Source: Oscillospiraceae bacterium (GTDB lineage Bacteria > Bacillota > Clostridia > Oscillospirales > Oscillospiraceae). Taken from it: a DNA stretch of 64,000 nt. Where the stretch lies: contig JAAWNQ010000005.1 of NCBI GenBank assembly GCA_022799035.1, positions 1-64,000 of the forward strand, read 5' to 3'. Of this stretch, positions 47,229 to 56,481 are shown piece after piece (the stretch's first letter is position 1; each line of letters starts with the position of its first letter). The notes beneath the pieces are model-generated. The model was not told the origin of the DNA. It saw only the letters and a list, made by a program, of their open reading frames with translations, and did no database searches. The translations under genes and the position numbers were made by a program.

Positions 47229-47519
47229 ATGACACCGATTCCCTATGAATCAAAACATATGGTCCCTGTAATCCTGACTGCCGAGGATGGCACAGAATAC
47301 TGTGGGGAGTATGTGGATATGCGGATCGACCGTAAGACCATCCCGGAGGGTAAATATGCCTATTCCTGCCGCCATGATGATAGTGGAGACTGGGTCACCC
47401 CTGCAACCATTGAAAGATGGGCCTGGGTCAACTTCGCCGGAACCTTCGTTACCGAAACCCCTATTGACCTTTCTGACAAGAGACCCTTCATCTCGCTGAA
47501 GGAATGTTGCTTTGTGTGA
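47229..47519 (+). CDS. Hypothetical protein
   Basis: Collinear ORF with RBS aaggagtg. Confidence 0.5.
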   Translation: MTPIPYESKHMVPVILTAEDGTEYCGEYVDMRIDRKTIPEGKYAYSCRHDDSGDWVTPATIERWAWVNFAGTFVTETPIDLSDKRPFISLKECCFV

Positions 47520-47579
47520 AAGGCGGGCCGACTGGATACCATTTGAAAGAGAGGTGTCGACTTTTGCACCATTAGTACA

Positions 47580-47625
47580 AAAAACAAAAAGGAACGGTTA
47601 AACACAGTTCCTTTTTGTTTTGCAA
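47580..47625. terminator. Bidirectional terminator hairpin
   Basis: aaaacaaaaaggaac-ggttaaacaca-gttcctttttgtttt. Confidence 0.85.
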
Positions 47626-47631
47626 ATTTTA

Positions 47632-47662
47632 ATTGATTTCCCACTTTGTTCGTGCTATATTG
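47632..47662 (+). promoter_or_regulatory. Sigma70-type promoter
   Basis: TTGATT-17 bp-TATATT, about 240 nt upstream of the next ORF. Confidence 0.6.
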
Positions 47663-47883
47663 CGGACAAGAGAGTGTGTATGAAAACCTGCCGTACCAGA
47701 ATGGCCGATGCAACCTCGTAGCGCAAGCTGACTGGAGGGAAAGAAAGCCGTCCTCATTGAAGAGCAGGTTGGAGTGGGGGTGATAAGGTTTTCCTTTTTT
47801 CTCATGGCCCTTACTGGGGAGAGGGGTTACACCTGCCACCGGAAGGATGAGGGACATAGGGTGCCGGGGAGACACCTGAAGAA

Positions 47884-49089
47884 TTGGAGGAGGAGATTAT
47901 GAGTGAAGACACGAAAGGAAAAAGTCTCTCTCGGGAAGATATAGAGCGTCCGCTGAGGGCAGATCACGGTCAACGTCATAAGTCAAGCAGGAAATTCCCG
48001 GGATTTGATGAGGTTCTGAACGAGGCTTTTTCGACTTATGATACCTTGCCGGATATTAAAGATTGGCAGGACCAATTTGAGGACTTCTTATATAAACTTG
48101 GGGTCGATTCTATGATTCTGCGAATCAAGCAAAAAAACGCTGAAGATACCTCCGGAAGAGGATTTGTATATGAATTTCCACCATCTGTAGCAGTATTGTT
48201 AAAAGACTTCATGCAAAATTCTAAGAGGCCATATAAGGGAAGGCGTCCATGCGACAACAAAAAGTATCAACTATATCATAATATAGCGCTTGGTCGCTTC
48301 TCAGTCACTTATTGTGACGATTATCGCATTATATTAAATCAGGTAATTGACGGTGTAAAGGAACTGCATACAGCTTATGGAATACCCCCTCGCAAAACCG
48401 AAAAGGTTGTTGATCAAACGGTCATTAACTTCTGGACCTCCATAGAACAGGGGACACAAGAGTATCGCAGAGAATATATCTCTCCGCTGGTTGAATACCT
48501 CTTGGGATTGCAAGCGGTCTTTCCCTTCAGGAAGTTGAAAATGGTTTCGCAATATGCATTTGAAAATGTGCTTTCACGAGAAATATTGATTCTGCTTGAT
48601 TATGCCATAAGTCAAGACTTTTATACCTGTTTTCATATGGCCCTGACGACAAAAGTACAAGAAAAAGACATCGTGTTCAACAGACTCTGTGTATTTAGGA
48701 AAAAATGGGCACGAGTTGTCAAAAAGGTTTTTGTCATTCATCAACATGATAGAGATTATGCATTAGGTTTGCCGGATAACGTGTTGAAGAGTGATTACTA
48801 TAGCTTAGCGGAAAAATTGGTACTCTATTCGGGGACAGCGTGTAGCCGAAGTGATAAGCGGTCTCATTTTCGTGAAAATGCGCCCAAAATACGAAAAGAC
48901 CGGGATACATACCGAAAGATGTATAAAGCTTTGCTACGTGATGTAGAACTTATACCCGAAGATCCGATTAAAATGCAAGGGAAAAAAAGATTGCATCCAT
49001 CGACATGGTTGTTTTTGGATATGGCGTCAAAAGAGCAAAAAAAACTTGTTCGAGCAAGGAAACGCCGCAATATCCGACGTTTCCGTTAA
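47884..49089 (+). CDS. 401-aa hypothetical protein
   Basis: Long ORF, basic C-term (RARKRRNIRRFR); no recognised domain. Confidence 0.65.
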   Translation: MEEEIMSEDTKGKSLSREDIERPLRADHGQRHKSSRKFPGFDEVLNEAFSTYDTLPDIKDWQDQFEDFLYKLGVDSMILRIKQKNAEDTSGRGFVYEFPPSVAVLLKDFMQNSKRPYKGRRPCDNKKYQLYHNIALGRFSVTYCDDYRIILNQVIDGVKELHTAYGIPPRKTEKVVDQTVINFWTSIEQGTQEYRREYISPLVEYLLGLQAVFPFRKLKMVSQYAFENVLSREILILLDYAISQDFYTCFHMALTTKVQEKDIVFNRLCVFRKKWARVVKKVFVIHQHDRDYALGLPDNVLKSDYYSLAEKLVLYSGTACSRSDKRSHFRENAPKIRKDRDTYRKMYKALLRDVELIPEDPIKMQGKKRLHPSTWLFLDMASKEQKKLVRARKRRNIRRFR

Positions 49090-49202
49090 GAGCTTGGATA
49101 ATCGTAGCAAGCATAGAAGGGCAAAACTTTATTGGGAAGGGAATTATCCTTTTATAATTTTTCTATTTACCCATAACTTTATCTTTTCACATAAGGCATA
49201 AT

Positions 49203-49240
49203 GCAGGTGTTCCTCTCCAAAGAGGGACACCTGCTTTTTC
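49203..49240 (+). terminator. Terminator hairpin
   Basis: gcaggtgttcctct-ccaa-agagggacacctgcttttt. Confidence 0.8.
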
Positions 49241-49334
49241 GCAACTTGGTGGATCAAAGCGGTCTGCACCTTGAAAACAGAATATTCAGTCTACCGTTCT
49301 TTCAGAGCCTCCCCCAAATAAGGAGGTTTTGAAA

Positions 49335-51266
49335 ATGAAGAAGGGTATTAAAAAAGTGGTTGGAATTGTAGCCATGGGAGCTGGGCTCTACCTTTTGTAT
49401 CGGATTATTATTGGTAAGGGCGATAGGCAACTGGATCGCAGGGATAACCTGGTGCCATCCACTCCGATCCCCGAACTGTTAATGTCCTCAACCGAAGGTG
49501 GGGTGTGGTTTGGAATTACCCCTGCTTCCTGTGAAGGCAATAAGGGTTCCAATAAGGTTGTTAACAGAGCTTACGGCAAGCCGACAAGTAAAGATGGCAA
49601 TGTCCTGATTATCGGCGGCCCGGGCTCTGGGAAAACCACCGGTCCCATCAACCATACCCTAAAAACATGGAATGGCAGCCTTGTAGCCTTCGACTGCAAG
49701 GGAGGTATGGAAAACCTTTGGTATGATCTCCACGCCGACGATGGGAAGGCTCCCATCGTTTTCGCTCCATGCCGCAAGCGAGGCGGCCCTTCCGCATATG
49801 ATCCGTTTGCCATAATGCGGTTGGATCCAAACCATGCAAAGGAATATGCCTGTGATTTGGCAGACGCACTTATCCCCATCAGTGTGTCCGAGCGAGAACC
49901 GGTCTGGAAAGAAAATGCCCAAAATATCCTAACAGGAATGTTTCTGTATCATTTCGATGTTGGTAACACCTTTATGGATGCCATAAAGTCTATAGAGGTT
50001 TTGTCAATCCCGGATATGATAGAGGTTCTTGGGAACAGCGGAAATGAACGGGCGTGGGCGTTTGTCAGCAAATTGGCAGGGGCCTCGGTGAAAACATTGG
50101 CAAGTGTTGGAGCAGAACTCAGTCAAGTCTCACGGTTGCTTTTGACCGAGGAGATTGAGGCAGCTCTTACCCCTGTATTGGGCCAACCGCTTCTTGACTG
50201 GAGCGACCTAAATACCAGCCGCACCTCACATGGTGTCATCCTCGACATTCCTTTGGGAAAGTTGAGGCAATGTGCCCCGTTAGTCAGACTGGTTTTGTCC
50301 CAGCTATTGAAGACCCTTGCCTTACGGAGGGAAAAGACCTATTCCGGATGTGACTTGCCGGATGTGGCCCTCTTGTTAGATGAGGTGGCTCAGTTGGGAC
50401 GCATGGAAGTCATCACAGATTCCCTTGCTACCTTACGCAGCAAAGGGGTCACTATGGTACTTGCCATACAGTCCCTTGCTCAGCTGGAAGAAAGCTACGG
50501 AAAGGCGGCAGCTCGTATCGTTGCCGATCTGTGCAGCTACAAGGTAGTGTTCAATGCGACTGATGTAGAAAGTCAGGTTTATCTGTCAGCGCTCATTGGG
50601 ACCACTGATGTGCTTGCTGATACCGTCTCTTTCAACCCCAAAGGCCGCCACTTATTAAAACAAGTGGTGCCGGTGCCAAATGTGGGGGTAACGGCCGGGC
50701 GAACCAACCGGCCATTGATCTATCCGGAGACTCTGGCTTATTTGAGCCAGCCCATCGTGATTAGCCCCTTTGGGGTAAATACAGTGCAGAAAGCTCCCCT
50801 ATACCTTCGGCAGGTCAAAGCAACCCCTCTTTCGCTATGTGTGGAGGGTCACGATGACTCTATCTATGAGATAAAAAAGCAACTCAACGAGATAGGAAAA
50901 CAGTTTTTGGCTCTTACCCAGCCGGAGGCTTGTGATTGCCCTCGTAGTGGCGATTACAAACTGGCAGTGGATAATACAACGAAAGAGAGGTTGCCGGACA
51001 AGATATGTGACTTCTGCCAAACGGAGCCGCGAAGTGCCAGGGAGATCCGGGAGCAATTTGACATAGAGAAAACACTATGTCAAGAAGTGTATATCAAACC
51101 GCTACTCAATCAAGGGCGGTTAATGATGTTGTACCCAGACACTCCAAGGCATCCTCAGCAGAAATATTATTCATCCAACTCACCCGAACTTACTGAAAAC
51201 TCCTTTGCGCAGTTAAACAAAACCAGCGGAAAGGAAGGGGAGGAAGGTGAGAATGATGATGATTAA
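49335..51266 (+). CDS. TraG/VirD4-type conjugative coupling ATPase
   Basis: VLIIGGPGSGKTTGPINHTL Walker A; LLLDEVAQLGRM Walker B; VLAIQSLAQLEESYG. Confidence 0.93.
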   Translation: MKKGIKKVVGIVAMGAGLYLLYRIIIGKGDRQLDRRDNLVPSTPIPELLMSSTEGGVWFGITPASCEGNKGSNKVVNRAYGKPTSKDGNVLIIGGPGSGKTTGPINHTLKTWNGSLVAFDCKGGMENLWYDLHADDGKAPIVFAPCRKRGGPSAYDPFAIMRLDPNHAKEYACDLADALIPISVSEREPVWKENAQNILTGMFLYHFDVGNTFMDAIKSIEVLSIPDMIEVLGNSGNERAWAFVSKLAGASVKTLASVGAELSQVSRLLLTEEIEAALTPVLGQPLLDWSDLNTSRTSHGVILDIPLGKLRQCAPLVRLVLSQLLKTLALRREKTYSGCDLPDVALLLDEVAQLGRMEVITDSLATLRSKGVTMVLAIQSLAQLEESYGKAAARIVADLCSYKVVFNATDVESQVYLSALIGTTDVLADTVSFNPKGRHLLKQVVPVPNVGVTAGRTNRPLIYPETLAYLSQPIVISPFGVNTVQKAPLYLRQVKATPLSLCVEGHDDSIYEIKKQLNEIGKQFLALTQPEACDCPRSGDYKLAVDNTTKERLPDKICDFCQTEPRSAREIREQFDIEKTLCQEVYIKPLLNQGRLMMLYPDTPRHPQQKYYSSNSPELTENSFAQLNKTSGKEGEEGENDDD

Positions 51267-52098
51267 GACGAACATCGTTCGTGCTGATGGTATTAGCCGT
51301 GGTGCGGGGCAGTCAGTGGCTGGGCATCTGGCCTACTGTACCGGGAGAGCTTACCGGGATTCATACTACGGCAAAAAGGCATATGGGGAAAAGCGGGCAG
51401 ACCTCGTGTTTGACGAACTGCTTCTTCCGTCCCAGGCTCCTGCGGCACTTCGGGAGTATCAAGCGTTTTTGGATGCCTGGAATGCCAGTGAGAAGCATCC
51501 CAGGGCGCTTATGGCCCACAAGTACATTCTGGCTTTACCCAACGAACTGGATGCGGCGGAATGGATCGGGTTGGCCCGTTCCTATGCGCAAGAGATGTTT
51601 GTGAGCCGGGGCTTTCCCGTGTTCTACGCCATCCACCGTGGGCTTGCCAGTGAACATCCCAAGCCGGAAAGTATTCAGGCAGTAGGTACTCGGGAAGATA
51701 ACCCCCATGTACACCTGCTTGCCGCATTCCGACAAGTGGGGGAAAATGGCTTTTTGGACACGAAATACGCCGGAAGGACCACATACGGAAAGGACTTTCT
51801 CCGACAGGTACGCCAAAACTGGTGTGCCTGTGTGAATCGTAGCTATGAGCGGCAGGGAGTCGATGTTCGGTTTGTGGAAGGGGCGTATCGAAACGGGTTG
51901 ATGGCTGGACTGCCAACAAAGCACATTGGCCCTTATGCTATGCGGCTGGAAGCAGCCGGAATAAAAACCGAGGCGGGAGACCGCTACCGGTCGATCTTAT
52001 CCCAAAACAGAGTCCGCAAGCAGGAATGTGATCATGAGTTCCTACTTGTGGACAGCCAAGACAAAGAACATGAATATTGCGCAGATCGTGAGGAATAA
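51253..52098 (+). CDS. MobA/MobL-family relaxase, short form
   Basis: SAGHLAYCTGRAYRD-type N-term, HKYILALPNELDAAEWIGLARSYAQEMFV, NPHVHLLAAFRQV. Confidence 0.85.
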   Translation: MMMIKTNIVRADGISRGAGQSVAGHLAYCTGRAYRDSYYGKKAYGEKRADLVFDELLLPSQAPAALREYQAFLDAWNASEKHPRALMAHKYILALPNELDAAEWIGLARSYAQEMFVSRGFPVFYAIHRGLASEHPKPESIQAVGTREDNPHVHLLAAFRQVGENGFLDTKYAGRTTYGKDFLRQVRQNWCACVNRSYERQGVDVRFVEGAYRNGLMAGLPTKHIGPYAMRLEAAGIKTEAGDRYRSILSQNRVRKQECDHEFLLVDSQDKEHEYCADREE

Positions 52099-52187
52099 CA
52101 TTCAATCTGCAAGATGCTGGGAGGCTCTGCAAGAGCGGTAGAATCCTTATCCATGCTATCTGGGAACATGACCAAAGGAGGTAGATC

Positions 52188-52373
52188 ATGAAAAAGTTGA
52201 AACGGCAAGAATCAATTCCGGGGCAGTTGACTCTGTCTGACTTACTCCCGAAAGAGATTCTTTATCCCTCAATCTGGAACAGTCAGCCGAAGGGAGCGGA
52301 GACCCATTGTGTATGCGGAAAGGAAGAGACGCAGAGCGTACAGTCGCAGGCGAAGAGTACCCTGAACCCATGA
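52188..52373 (+). CDS. Small hypothetical mobile-element protein
   Basis: AAAGGAGG RBS; MKKLKRQESIPGQLTLSDLLPKEI. Confidence 0.45.
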   Translation: MKKLKRQESIPGQLTLSDLLPKEILYPSIWNSQPKGAETHCVCGKEETQSVQSQAKSTLNP

Positions 52374-52668
52374 AGGAACCCGATGAGGCACCTTGCCCAG
52401 ACGGAGGGGCTGTCTGGACAAGGTGCCCATTAATAAATCGGAAAGGAGGGGCATCGGCACTTTGATCGTCCTCAGCAGCGCTATTTCTGCCGTTTGTGTT
52501 GGTGAATTATTTGAAGGAAGAGATGCCACATAGCGCTCACCAGCGCAAAACTTTACGGAAGGAAGATCACTATGAGTACAATCAGCGCCGGAATGGGAGG
52601 ACCAGGTGTGCGGAATGGGAAGGCTTTTTGTTGGCAAGAATAGGAAAAGGACGGTGAGTTCTTTGACT

Positions 52669-52875
52669 ATGAATGTGAACGAAGAGAGCCATATCGTGGA
52701 AATATGGCTGACCAACGCAGAGAAAACGAGCGAGACTGTTTGTCAGCGCTTGAAGCCTATATTCTCTGTGTATAAGAAGCAGGGTTATCTGGTGGCGGTA
52801 TTTGAATCAGGGGATCAAGACCTGGCAGGGCTCACCAGCGCTCTGCTGTGTGAAAATCGCACACGCCTGGCGTGA
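52669..52875 (+). CDS. Small conserved mobile-element protein
   Basis: MNVNEESHIVEIWLTNAEKTSETVCQRLKPIFSVYKKQGYLVAVFESGDQDLAGLTSALL. Confidence 0.6.
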   Translation: MNVNEESHIVEIWLTNAEKTSETVCQRLKPIFSVYKKQGYLVAVFESGDQDLAGLTSALLCENRTRLA

Positions 52876-52877
52876 GA

Positions 52878-52918
52878 AGTGGAGCCACAGGGATTTCCCT
52901 GTGGCTCCATTTTCCTAT
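52878..52918 (+). terminator. Terminator hairpin
   Basis: ggagccacagggatttccctgtggctccattttc. Confidence 0.75.
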
Positions 52919-52981
52919 TGTCATTTTTTGATTTTTCTGTTACAATGTTATCGGGAAATAATATGCCGGAGGGTAATCGTT

Positions 52982-54016
52982 ATGGATAATAAAAATGACG
53001 AACTGATGAAGGCTGGCGAGGTGCTGCTGTACAGCGATAACAATGGCAAAGAGTTTGTGAGTGTGGTTTTTCAGGAGGAGAATTTCTGGCTGACACAGAG
53101 CGGGATGGCACAGCTCTTTGACTGTACCCCGGAAAATGTGCTTCAGCACTTGAAGAACATCTATGCCGAGGAGGAATTGGAACAAGAGGCAACTACTAAG
53201 AAATTCTTAGTAGTTCGTCAGGAGGGGTCCAGGCAGGTCCAGCGCAATCTGGACCACTATAACCTGGACGCCATCATTGCCGTGGGCTACCGAGTGAATT
53301 CCAAAAAAGCAACCCGGTTCCGCCAGTGGGCCACCAAAACCCTGAAGGAGTATATCCAAAAGGGTTTCGTCCTCAACGATGAACTGATGAAGAATGGCCG
53401 ACCCTTCGGGAAGGACTACTTCGACGAGCTTCTGGAGCGCATCCGGGAGATCCGAGCCAGCGAGCGCCGGGCCTACCAGAAGATCGCCGACATCTTCGAG
53501 CAGTGCAGCTATGACTACGACAAAGACAGCGAGACAACCAAGGCATTCTATGCCTTTGTACAGAACAAGCTCCATTTCGCTGTCACCGGCAAGACGGCGG
53601 CAGAGCTGATCAGCGAGCGGGCCACCTTGGACAGCCCCACCATGGGCCTTACCACCTGGAAGGCAGGTCCCGGAGGGAAGATTTTGAAAAGTGATACCCT
53701 GGTGGCCAAGAATTACCTGAATGAGAAGGAGATCTCCCGCCTCAACCGTCTGGTCACCATGTTCATCGACTATGCCGAGCTGATGGCCGAGGATGAAGTG
53801 CCTATGTCCATGGAGGACTGGCTTGCAGAGACCGACCAGTTTCTGACCAACAATCGCCGAAAGGTGCTGGCCGGAAAGGGGAAGGTCTCCCGGGAAGAGG
53901 CAGAGAGAAAGGTCTCCGCCATTTATGAGGAGTTCCGCAAAAAGCAGGATGCCGCCTACATCTCGGAATTTGACCGCCAGACGGCGAAATACCTGAAGGG
54001 TGAAACCGATGATTGA
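52982..54016 (+). CDS. RhuM-family protein
   Basis: EENFWLTQSGMAQLFDCTPENVLQHLKNI...NLDAIIAVGYRVNSKKATRFRQWATKTLKEYI. Confidence 0.93.
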   Translation: MDNKNDELMKAGEVLLYSDNNGKEFVSVVFQEENFWLTQSGMAQLFDCTPENVLQHLKNIYAEEELEQEATTKKFLVVRQEGSRQVQRNLDHYNLDAIIAVGYRVNSKKATRFRQWATKTLKEYIQKGFVLNDELMKNGRPFGKDYFDELLERIREIRASERRAYQKIADIFEQCSYDYDKDSETTKAFYAFVQNKLHFAVTGKTAAELISERATLDSPTMGLTTWKAGPGGKILKSDTLVAKNYLNEKEISRLNRLVTMFIDYAELMAEDEVPMSMEDWLAETDQFLTNNRRKVLAGKGKVSREEAERKVSAIYEEFRKKQDAAYISEFDRQTAKYLKGETDD

Positions 54017-56237
54017 AAAATTTGATATAGCAGGTTACTGCCGAATCTCGGTGGACGAGGAGCTGGACCGGGACAACACCTCCATCGAGAACCAGAAGGC
54101 CATCATCGAGGATTTTGTAAAGCACAGGTTCCCTGGATCAACTCTGACCTTCTACGAAGACCGGGACAAGTCGGGTTACACCTTTGACCAGCGGCCCGGC
54201 TATCAGGTCATGCGCCGGGAGCTGGTGACACATCAAAAGGACATCCTCATTGTTAAGGACTTTTCCCGGTTTTCACGGCGGAACAGTCGGGGACTGGTGG
54301 AACTGGAGGACCTGCGTGATGCCGGTGTCCGCATTATCTCCATCGGGGACAACATCGACTTTCCCAACGATGACGACTGGCTTAAAATTCAATTCCAGTT
54401 CCTTATCAACGAAATGCCCGTCACCGATGCCAGCAAGAAGGTCAAGTCAGTCATCCGCCGCCGACAGGAGGATGGCCGCTGGCTCTGTGCCGCCCCCTAT
54501 GGATATATCATCAATTCCCGGCAGGAGTTTGAGGTGGTTCCCACCGAAGCCGACATTGTGCGGAAAATTTTTACCCGCTACATTGATGGATGGGGATATA
54601 AGAAAATTGCGGGCTACCTCACGGACCAGAACATTCCGACTCCCCGTATGTGTGAGGAGACCCGGAGAGAAGCGGCGGGGAAGGAGGTCAAGCGCCGGGC
54701 TAAAAGCGCATGGTCCATCGTATCCGTCCAGGGCATCATCGACAATGACTTTTATATCGGCACCTTCCGCCAGCGGAAATATACCCGTGTGAAGATCAAT
54801 GGGAAAGACCGTAAGCTGGACGAGAGTGAGAATGTGGTCATTGAAAACCACCATCAGGCTATTCTCGACTACCGCACCTTCGCCACGGCCAAGGCCCTGC
54901 GGGAAAGCCGCTCTACCGCCAACTACCGGGGGGTAAAGAAGTACGACAATGTGTATTCCGGCTTTCTGGAGTGCGGCGACTGCGGCAGCCCCATGTTTGC
55001 CATGAGCCGGGCAGATCTGAAGCCGGCCTACCGCTGCGGGACTTATCATAATCGAGGGTTAAAGGGCTGCACCAGCCACCATATCCGGGTGGACAAGCTG
55101 GACGAGGTGCTGAAGGCCTACCTCCGCAAGGTGAGGGACAACTCGGCGGAGATGTTGGACCGGCTCAACGCCGACCTTGCCAGGGAGCAGGAGGACATTG
55201 GGGCGACACAGCAGGCCGCCGAGAATCTGGAGACTGTTCTTGCTGATTTGCAGGAGGAGTTGAAGGCCACCAAGCGCCAGCGTATCCGGGATGTGATGAA
55301 GCACCCGGAACAGGAGGAGACTCTGGAGGCCACCTACGACGAGCTGGAGAACGACCTCCTGCGTCGTATTGACGGCATTCAGAACCAGATTGCCATGACA
55401 AACGACCGTCGGAACACCATCATTCGGGTGAATCGGGCGGCCAAGACGGCTATGGAGGTTTTTGAGGACATTCTGAATAAGCCCAAGCTGGATCGAAACG
55501 ACCTCCAGCTCATCATTGAAAAAATCAAGGTCTACGAGGATCATATCGAGGTGCAGCTGAAAGCTGATATTGACAGCATCCTCCGCAGCGGCGAATTGCC
55601 GGAGGATCTGACAGGGGAGAATGTAGGGGAGGATAGTGTCCACCCGGATTCAGTTGCCGCCATGGCTCCGGCCAACATTCCATTGGAGCGGCAGGCGGCT
55701 GACAGCCGTCCCTATGAGATTCAAATCATCCAAGAAAGTGATAAGCACAGCGATAAGGTTTTCTCTGTCAAAGTTATCAGTAACGGCGACCCGCTGGAGA
55801 TCTACACCGACAAGGATGGCGAGGTCATCTTCAAAAAGTATTCCCTTATGGGTGGCCTTTCCGACTTCGCCGCCCAGATGTGCGAGACCCTGAACAAGAC
55901 CACCGGCCACGTCACCGTCATCACCGACCGGGACAGCTGTATCGCCGTGGCGGGAGCTCCCCGCCGGGACCTGATGGACAAGCGGCTGGGGGAGCGGATG
56001 GAGGCTGTGCTGGAGGGTCGAAAGATCTATCAGGCCCAGCCCGGAGAGACCCCTATGCCCGTCAGTGACGAATCCGGCAAGTTTTTCGTCACCTGCGCCG
56101 CTCCCATCCTGGCCGAGGGGGACGTGCTGGGGTGCGTTCTCTTTGCCGGTGAGGAGGGGGACCTTCAGACCGGGGATACCGAGTACAAGCTGCTGCAATC
56201 CATGTCCGGCTTCCTTGGTCGCCACATGGAGGGGTGA
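54000..56237 (+). CDS. Large serine recombinase fused in frame to SpoVT C-terminal (GAF) region
   Basis: Resolvase N-term AGYCRISVDEELDRDNTSIENQ, DFSRFSRR; zinc ribbon CGDCGSPMFAMSRADLKPAYRCG; from codon at 55785 GDPLEIYTDKDGEVIFKKYS...VTVITDRDSCIAVAGAPRRDLMDKRLGERME...GFLGRHMEG is SpoVT. Confidence 0.93.
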   Translation: MKPMIEKFDIAGYCRISVDEELDRDNTSIENQKAIIEDFVKHRFPGSTLTFYEDRDKSGYTFDQRPGYQVMRRELVTHQKDILIVKDFSRFSRRNSRGLVELEDLRDAGVRIISIGDNIDFPNDDDWLKIQFQFLINEMPVTDASKKVKSVIRRRQEDGRWLCAAPYGYIINSRQEFEVVPTEADIVRKIFTRYIDGWGYKKIAGYLTDQNIPTPRMCEETRREAAGKEVKRRAKSAWSIVSVQGIIDNDFYIGTFRQRKYTRVKINGKDRKLDESENVVIENHHQAILDYRTFATAKALRESRSTANYRGVKKYDNVYSGFLECGDCGSPMFAMSRADLKPAYRCGTYHNRGLKGCTSHHIRVDKLDEVLKAYLRKVRDNSAEMLDRLNADLAREQEDIGATQQAAENLETVLADLQEELKATKRQRIRDVMKHPEQEETLEATYDELENDLLRRIDGIQNQIAMTNDRRNTIIRVNRAAKTAMEVFEDILNKPKLDRNDLQLIIEKIKVYEDHIEVQLKADIDSILRSGELPEDLTGENVGEDSVHPDSVAAMAPANIPLERQAADSRPYEIQIIQESDKHSDKVFSVKVISNGDPLEIYTDKDGEVIFKKYSLMGGLSDFAAQMCETLNKTTGHVTVITDRDSCIAVAGAPRRDLMDKRLGERMEAVLEGRKIYQAQPGETPMPVSDESGKFFVTCAAPILAEGDVLGCVLFAGEEGDLQTGDTEYKLLQSMSGFLGRHMEG
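55763..55793. other. attR: element arm CTCTGTCAAAG plus core GGCGACCCG (55785-55793)
   Basis: Core shared with attL; spoVT continues immediately after. Confidence 0.88.
55785..56237 (+). pseudogene. spoVT: spoVT 3' part, displaced by the element
   Basis: Joins exactly to 33261-33359 to give an intact SpoVT reading frame. Confidence 0.92.
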
Positions 56238-56481
56238 AAAAATGTCCGTCCCCGATTTGGGGGGCGGACATTTTTTCATTTACCCAAAGGTCTGAAACAG
56301 CAGGATCAGGGTAACATTTACCCCAAATACCGCCGCCAATTCCCCCCAAAGCCGTGCCTGGTCCATCCACATACCCCCCGAAGGACATTCTACGCCGGAG
56401 GAAAAGAACCTATGCCGGGTATATTTTTCCCCCCTCGGGCCATACTGGAAAAAGAAACCGTAAATATAGGAGGAAACGCCC

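Larger units (their letters stand above)
33351..55793 (+). mobile_element. 22.4-kb integrative (probably mobilizable) element inserted in spoVT
   Basis: Split spoVT at both ends, 9-bp shared core, large serine recombinase, TraG/VirD4 coupling protein, MobA/MobL relaxase, Xis-like HTH. Confidence 0.92.

Noticed and set aside
51253-52098. Relaxase as a truncated pseudogene
   Set aside because: It is short, but has an intact start, conserved HVH motif, and is followed by typical small element ORFs; truncation cannot be decided without homologs.
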